Below are positions 58,343 through 64,000 of a stretch of 64,000 nucleotides of DNA, in pieces. This DNA comes from Tachypleus tridentatus (Eukaryota; Arthropoda; Merostomata; Xiphosura; Limulidae), in NCBI RefSeq assembly GCF_004210375.1, contig NC_134834.1, positions 38,344,264-38,408,263 of the forward strand. Direction: 5' to 3'. Under the pieces are notes generated by a model. That model saw only the letters and a list, made by a program, of their open reading frames with translations, had not been told where the DNA came from and did not search any database. Both the position numbers and the translations under genes were made by a program. Numbering within the stretch: the stretch's first letter is position 1; every line of letters begins with the position of its first letter.

Positions 58343-58468
58343 CTGTTGAAACAGTGGTAAATATTCAGATTTACAATGCTAAAATGAGGGGTTCAATTCC
58401 CCTTGGTAGACACAGCAGATAGCCTGATGTGGCTTTGCTATAAGGAAAACACACACACACACACACTA
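58343..58468 (+). mobile_element. SINE family C with (AC)n tail
   Basis: CTGTTGAAACAGTGGTAAAT, B box GGGGTTCAATTCCCC, CACAGCAGATAGCCTGATGT, GGCTTTGCTATAAGGAAAAC, then an AC-repeat tail. Confidence 0.8.
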
Positions 58469-59736
58469 TGTGCCACTACCTAACTCTTTTCAAAGTTTTG
58501 CAAAAGACATGAGCACAAGAAAATAGTGGGGAAGAATGGTAGGATATGATATGGTACTCTCCCTCCTCTCACAACATTAGCTTCAACCCTACATTGAAGT
58601 GGAGGAGAGATTAGTGCAAAGGAAGCTCAGGTGTATTCTCCTTAACTGAGAGAAACAGATCAGAAGATCTTGGAAGGGGCACCACACCACATCAAAGTCA
58701 AGTATCTCTCTTCCAGGAAAAGTGATATAGAGTCAGGAGGACTAGACGTGGTGTAACAATAAGAGAGCACAACCACATGGAAGAGGATGATGTAACAAAA
58801 AGACATAAAAGAAGTAGATTCACTCAGTCAAACAATGAAAGTTGGGTAACAGATGATATGCCCCAAGGTGTAGAGTGGCTAGGGTATAAGAGACCACACT
58901 CATCAAGTCAACTATATCCAAAGCCTCACTCACTGGGTACTGATGTCTTTGTGAGAGTAGGATCAGATTTATGCTGTCTTAAGTCCTAGAGGCCAAAGAA
59001 AACTATTAGAAAACTCCAAGAATACACAGACTAACCTACTGCTGTGTCATCCAAAATTTGAAGAAAGTTCATCACACGCATCCGATCCATCGATAGTAAA
59101 CAAGCTCAAACTGATCCAGGTTGTCAAGAATCTTATTATGAAGGGAAACCCAGGAGAGAAGATGTAACATGCCACAGAGAACTTCTGTGACACACTACAC
59201 AGAAGAGCAATTGAGAGAAGATGGACAACTCAAAACCTGTGTGAGGACATGTTTGACTGGTTCACTCAATGTCCAAACTTCAATTGTTGGGTACTGACAT
59301 TCATGTGACAGTAGGAGAAGGGCACCTAATCAGAGGAGTGAACTGAATTTGGGCATCTCAACCCTGGAAAAATCACCCATCCAGATGATATAATAACTCT
59401 TTCTACACCAGCAGAATACCACTGCTCTACTTTGTCTTGAATGACTATAATTATTTTTGTAGAGCCCATCCAGTAGGTTGTACTATAGTCAACAACCCCA
59501 GTGGCTTGGAATTGGCAAGTGGTAAGGACTCCTGTACTCCACTAGAAGAAAGGGGGAAAAGGAGTTAGGGAGTCCAGTGCAACTGCAACACCTGAGACAG
59601 TGCAATGGGATTATGAGACCCTATTTTTCAATGCAAAGTGTAGAGATTTATTCAATCCAGGATCACAGGAATGAGCAATAATCCCTTTCTGCTTTACCCA
59701 TACCATCCATGGGTGATGGGATTTGGAATAGGCATA

Positions 59737-60159
59737 TTATGACACAACTAAAATGATGAATTTACTGTCATGTATTATTGTGAAACACCCTATTCGAAAG
59801 GTGAGCATACAGAGCCATGAAATTGAGGAATCAAAATTGTCTGCAATGGAGACTTGATGAAATGAAGTCTTCAAATGGTTATAACTAAGTGGAACCAATT
59901 TAGAGTACAGAGAGAAAACCTGGTCAGGCACCACTTCATAAAGAGTGGGATTCAAAGTGAATTCCAAGCAACATTCCCTGAAAAAAAATAAATCATCAGT
60001 AAAGAACTCCCTTGTGCCAACCTCCAGTTGCAAGAACTGATAAAACCAATGTTCAGCAGGCCAGGAAAGAGCAATCAGAATGACTGTGCATGGATGAAAT
60101 AGATCACCTACAGAAATGAAATAAATGGATAGTAAACAAAAAGGAAGAGATAAGAACAA
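59737..60159 (-). pseudogene. DIRS post-RNase H segment, antisense copy
   Basis: An open frame of 140 codons with HPCTVILIALSWPAEHWFYQ resembles the LIAPxWPxQPWF motif found between RNase H and recombinase in DIRS polyproteins. The remaining residues are not diagnostic. The start codon is arbitrary, and it is not a host gene. Confidence 0.55.
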
Positions 60160-60235
60160 TCACAAATGAAAGTACTGAAAGCCAAAGCTGGAGAAAGGGA
60201 GACCATGGACCAAATCCAAGTCAATTTTTTCAGAA

Positions 60236-60302
60236 TGGTTGGTGTGGGTATACCAGCCATTCCAATATACATTTTTACTTCAAGTGGATTTCTTGTCATC
60301 AA
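60236..60302 (+). repeat. Half of the 55.6-kb palindrome family
   Basis: GGTGTGGGTATACCAGCCAT, TACATTTTTACTTCAAGTGG and TTTCTTGTCATCAAGG are close to the right arm and right flank at 55,660-55,730. Located inside the minus-strand DIRS copy. Confidence 0.65.
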
Positions 60303-60549
60303 GGACAAAACCAAGATAATTGGGATTGAGGGCATTGGGCAAAAACCTCAATAAAAGATACACACAGATGCAGACAGAGCCACTGAAATATAGCAGGATA
60401 TAGAAACCACATCTTGGATAAATGAAATTTGGACAAGAAATATAATCAACCAAGAGAGGGAAAGCATCTGAGATATGACACACCATCAAAAGAATGCATT
60501 GTTATTGAGTCCAAGAAAGAATATCTATAAAAAAAAAAAAAAAGGAAAT

Positions 60550-60835
60550 GGAACCTTGTGTTCCCTGGGTATTGATAGAAGTCACCTGGAAGAAATGTCA
60601 AAAGGGATCATAACCTGTTGGTGGCTGGCAAGGGAAAATAAATGATGCAAAGCCCAACAAACAGCCAGGAATTTGAGAACATTACCGTAAAGAGAAACAT
60701 CTTCCACAGACTAATAAGCCAAAACCACTTGGTAATCAAATCCATGCACCTCAGCCCTGAAAGAAAGCATCTGTAAACAGATGCAACTCAGGTTGCAGTG
60801 GAGGAAGTGGGACTCTCATCACCAACATGTGAGAG
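60550..60835 (-). pseudogene. DIRS-type RNase H fragment, antisense copy
   Basis: Minus-strand text across two frames: VPLPPLQPELHLFTDA, GLLVCGRCFSLR, NVLKFLAVCWALHHLFSLAS then HQQVMIPFDIS. This follows the DIRS RNase H order (LFTDAS..GWGA...W...E....IN.LEL.AV..AL..F......V...DN). The first acidic residue region FTDA is preserved, unlike in the 23.7-kb copy. Confidence 0.65.
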
Positions 60836-62350
60836 AATATTAATAGCAGCATCTAAGAAATTCCATGCAAAATTCCATTGGTCATGAGGAGCCTACTGAA
60901 GCATACAAGCCCTTCCAAGGGGTATGAAATGTGTCAGAGGTGACCGCCACCTCAAAAGCTATAGAATCTTGCCATTACGAAGTAATGGACCAGACAGGGC
61001 AGTCTGAACAGCCAGCTCCATAGAATGGTGTCTGAGAAGAGAAGGTAAAGCCTAACCAAGATGAATGTTACGAAAATCCCCAGATGTACAAAGTATTGGA
61101 AAGGATGAAGGAAGGACCCTTGAAAGTGATCAACCATCCTACCTGCACATATTTAAGAAGAAGATGATGAATAGGACTGCCAACTCCCATTGAGAAATGG
61201 CAAGAACCCAGTTGTCCAATGTGTGAATATGTTGAGCAATAGGGCAAACACTCAACAAAAGTAGATGACACAGAAACAAGACTAAAGGATAGGGCAAACA
61301 GGCAGTAGTAAAATCTGCATAAAGCAGAAATAACACCTGCTGGGGTAGAAGAACAAGGACAGTTTTGGATAAATGCTGGCATGGCTAGAGATCCTGTGGA
61401 GGATGAAAGAAAAGCCATGCATTGCAGCTTAAAACACCAAACAATGGTACCATGGAAAACTGTTATAGACAGGAATGGAATAAGTAAGGTTAGGAAACAA
61501 GACTCATAACAACAACTAGAGAACTTTGGGTTTCTTGCAAGGAAATACAGAACTATTTTGGATAGAAGCCACCCACAACAACAAAGACACAGTAGGATTC
61601 CCACAAAATTCTGGGATAGGAAGAGAAAGGAAAATGCTGGAAAACTGGGCAGAGGTAGGATGAACAGGGAAATTTTGAGACTCAAACCCCAAAATATGTA
61701 AACTAAACCTACAACTGGTGGGTTCAAAATATCAGAACTTGCCTGAAAGGTTGTGTGGGCAGACTAATCTGAAATCATCAAGTAGGATAGCAAAAACAGA
61801 GTGTAAACCCCCCAAAAAAAACAATAGCGAGAAATAAAATAATACATATGTTACTTACAAGTACAGAGAAAACTGATAAGAGCTGAACAGAATCCTTGGG
61901 AAGGTGAGAGAAGTGAACACCAAGTGAGGAGATAGAGTAGTTTGCATACACCTGTAAAAGATTCGAAAAATACAGGAAGAATAAGGGAACAAAGAGGAGA
62001 CAACGTGCATTATATATAGTGCTTGATCTTCCTGCAAAATCTCCTGATATGTGCAGGAACAGACGAGTGATATGCACCCAAAGTTGTAACAGCAACTTCA
62101 GAATTCATGTGTGATATGAATACAGCAAATAAATATATGACAAACAGGTAAATCAAACAGATCACAAAGAGAACTCAAATGTTAAAATTTTTTTAAAGAA
62201 AGTCATCTGAACTCAAGCATTGCAAAATAAAAAATGATAGTATGGCAATAGTGTATGGAAGGAGTTACACATGTCATGTGATAGTAGTTCTTTCCTATTG
62301 ATGGAGAGGTGATGCAAAGTTATTTACATGAGAGATGTGTTGGAACTTTG

Positions 62351-63285
62351 GATTCAAACAGTAGAATTAAAAGGTTGTGGCATGCATTCAAAAAGTTTGC
62401 AAACAGAGAGCAACATAAAACACAGAAAGCTGATCTCATGAGAGGAGGGAAGAGTATTGTATCATAAAAATGTTTTGTTGTTATTAAGACCCCTGATCAT
62501 GAAAAGCCAACCCAAATTTAGGAAAGAAAAACAACATCAGTGCCTAAATAGGGATTAAAGGCATTTGACAATATAACCATAATCCAATAAAGCTTCTTCT
62601 TCATATTTAAAAAATGTACTCATAAGTGAAATCTGTAAAATACCTTTCCAGGAACATAAACACAAAAAGAAAAGAGACAGCTTCACCTGTAGTGCTTGTA
62701 GATGCCACTTACCTTTGGATTCATGCTTGAATAAAGCAAATCATATTAACTGAAAGTAAAGAAATCATGCTGAAAGTAGAGGAAGAAGAGTTAGGAGAAG
62801 GGCAAGTGCTCTGAGAAGTCAAAATCAAATTAGATTAGGATAAAGCAAGGCATATTATATTGATTCTGGAGAAGATTAAAACACTGAAGCCTCTAACACC
62901 ATTACTGCTATACACAGCTGTATCTTTTTCATGGATTTCAAATCTCAAAAGAAGATTCTGAACAGTAGAGTCAAGTTGTTTATTTCTACAAATCAGCACC
63001 TTCTAGGATATAATATTTCAAAATTTGGTGCAATGCTCAGAGAGGTTGGTTTTTCATAACCAAGGGTCTTAAAAAATTTCTACAGCAAGAAATAACTGCT
63101 CTCTGATCCTTTTTGGACCATACTGTTTGATATGGGTACTTTTAGTTAGTATGATTCTTGAAACTAGAAATTAACTACTGTACAGTGAAGTATAAAGGAA
63201 AAATGAGAGTAATTTCATAGATTTATATTATAATCTTTCTATTTTTTGTCTTATTTCTTATCAATGTATTTTTTATATACCTTTC
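62351..63285. other. No recognised gene
   Basis: Purine-rich, and may include the outer part of the DIRS copy. Nothing coding recognised. Confidence 0.4.
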
Positions 63286-63289
63286 CTAG

Positions 63290-63377
63290 ACATGTTGTTG
63301 CAGCTCGCAAAGGAAAAATCACACCTCCTTTAACAGTTAAATGCTCTGAATCTGCTTCAATCCATGGGAATTTCTAA
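63290..63377 (+). CDS. Possible small last exon
   Basis: After TATATACCTTTCCTAG the frame reads HVVAARKGKITPPLTVKCSE then eight further residues (SASIHGNF) and TAA. It has the same phase as the two putative last exons at 41.2 and 52.0 kb, which may be chance. No family recognised and no duplicate seen. Confidence 0.2.
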
Positions 63378-63767
63378 AACATTATAACTACAATTAGTAA
63401 AACTTTTAAATAATTAACACTTATTAAAAGTAATCATTTACTGGTAATGTATTTTAAGTATTAAAAAGATTCCTTTACAAATTACTCTGTACACTAGAAT
63501 GAAAAAAAAAAAAAGATTTAACTTTAATTAAATTCCAGAACTTACACTTAATAATAATGAAATCCAACCAAACTTGACTTATTGAATAAACTTATAAACA
63601 AGCCTCCCACAAACAAAAATTATTAAACAAACAAATGCTGAGATCATGTATAAAGAAAAAACAATTTTATATTTTTTTGGCTCAGAAATTTACTTATCTA
63701 ATACTACATAAATTTTTAAGTTGCTTTACAACTAAGCAGAGATTAAGGATTTATTTAGTGAAATCAA

Positions 63768-63985
63768 AAAGTTTTTGTTTGTTTGTTTATGGCAAACCTA
63801 CAAAAGCTATCCACCAATAAGTTTTTCATCTGGCCAGAGGAAAAGCAACCTTCCAGCAGTACCCACTGCCAACACTTGGTCTACTCTTTTTACAATGAAT
63901 AGTGGGATTAATCATCACTTTTTAACACCCCAATAGCTAAAAGGATAAGCATATTAGCTCTGGGTTTTGTTTTCATGTTCCACAG
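63768..63985 (-). mobile_element. SINE family A, heavily decayed
   Basis: TTTTTGTTTGTTTGTTTATG tail, CCCACTGCCAACACTTGGTC, GAATAGTGGGATTAATCATC and CACCCCAATAGCTAAAAGG in antisense. The head is lost towards the window end. Confidence 0.75.
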
Positions 63986-64000
63986 ATTTCAAATTGAGCA

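Larger units (their letters stand above)
58600..62350 (-). mobile_element. DIRS-like element, second copy, antisense
   Basis: Reverse complement is collinear with the 21.3-26.9 kb element. It has the shared start near 62,340 (CATCTCTCATG against TGTCTCTCATG), RNase H-type coding remnants at 60,550-60,835, a post-RNase H segment at 60,159-59,737, and the direct-repeat text (GAATAAAT...ATAGGGTCTCAT, CCATTGCACTGTCTCAG) near 59,720-59,580. This is followed by GTGGAGTACAGGAGTCC, equivalent to GTGGAGTTTGAGAGCC in the first copy. Only one direct repeat is evident. All frames are broken. Confidence 0.6.

Noticed and set aside
61068-61727. 219-codon minus-strand ORF, the longest in the window
   Set aside because: Hydrophobic, low-complexity composition within the decayed DIRS copy, with no family signature. 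Treated as part of the element and not as a membrane protein gene.
1-64000. CRISPR arrays, operons, ribosome-binding sites, phage or plasmid features
   Set aside because: The window is eukaryotic (introns with GT-AG, SINEs, LINEs, DIRS). No spaced identical repeats or bacterial gene clusters occur.

Overview
This is a non-coding-rich animal nuclear window: AT-rich, intron-bearing, densely seeded with transposons and with no bacterial-style gene layout. The commonest repeat is a tRNA-headed SINE of about 280 bp with a CAAACAAAC-type tail. From memory I associate this repeat and the general repeat mix with horseshoe crabs (Xiphosura), so an arthropod, most likely a horseshoe crab, is my best guess. 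It is an inference, not a database result.

Only one host gene is recognisable. It is a plus-strand p21-activated-kinase (PAK)-like kinase domain spread over seven exons between 20,624 and 36,462. Every exon is open, phases agree, and all but one intron has GT-AG ends. However, the ATP-binding lysine (VAIK to VIIT), the catalytic aspartate (HRD to HRN) and the helix-F aspartate (DIW to GIW) are all replaced, and one acceptor reads GG. It is therefore either a pseudokinase or a decaying duplicate. About 1.2 kb upstream lies a textbook-like arthropod heat-shock promoter (HSE, TATAAATA, TCAGT) followed by a leader that ends in a splice donor. A region of about 1.1 kb holding a possible alternative last exon is duplicated at 40.3-41.3 and 51.0-52.2 kb.

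Layout. 0-5 kb: fold-back repeat and a broken pogo/Tigger transposon. 6-10 kb: SINEs. 9.8-13.3 kb: I-clade LINE (minus) with its RT core deleted. 14-18.8 kb: Penelope-like fragments, a mariner MITE, SINEs and a minisatellite of three alternating unit types. 19.3-36.5 kb: the promoter and kinase gene, whose introns contain a DIRS element (about 21.3-26.9 kb) and a CR1/jockey-type LINE (31.3-33.3 kb). 36.5-47.6 kb: mostly empty, with a Helitron scrap, SINEs and a second Penelope tail. 47.67-48.55 kb: a complete non-autonomous hAT with an 8-bp target duplication and a captured IS630/Tc1-type transposase scrap. 52-56.5 kb: SINE cluster. 58.6-62.35 kb: a second copy of the DIRS family on the minus strand.

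Three SINE families and the I-clade LINE share one 3' tail (CAGATAGCC...GCTTTG), which suggests that the LINE machinery mobilised all of them. Two Penelope tails carry a hammerhead-ribozyme-like core. Most element coordinates are approximate because the copies are decayed.
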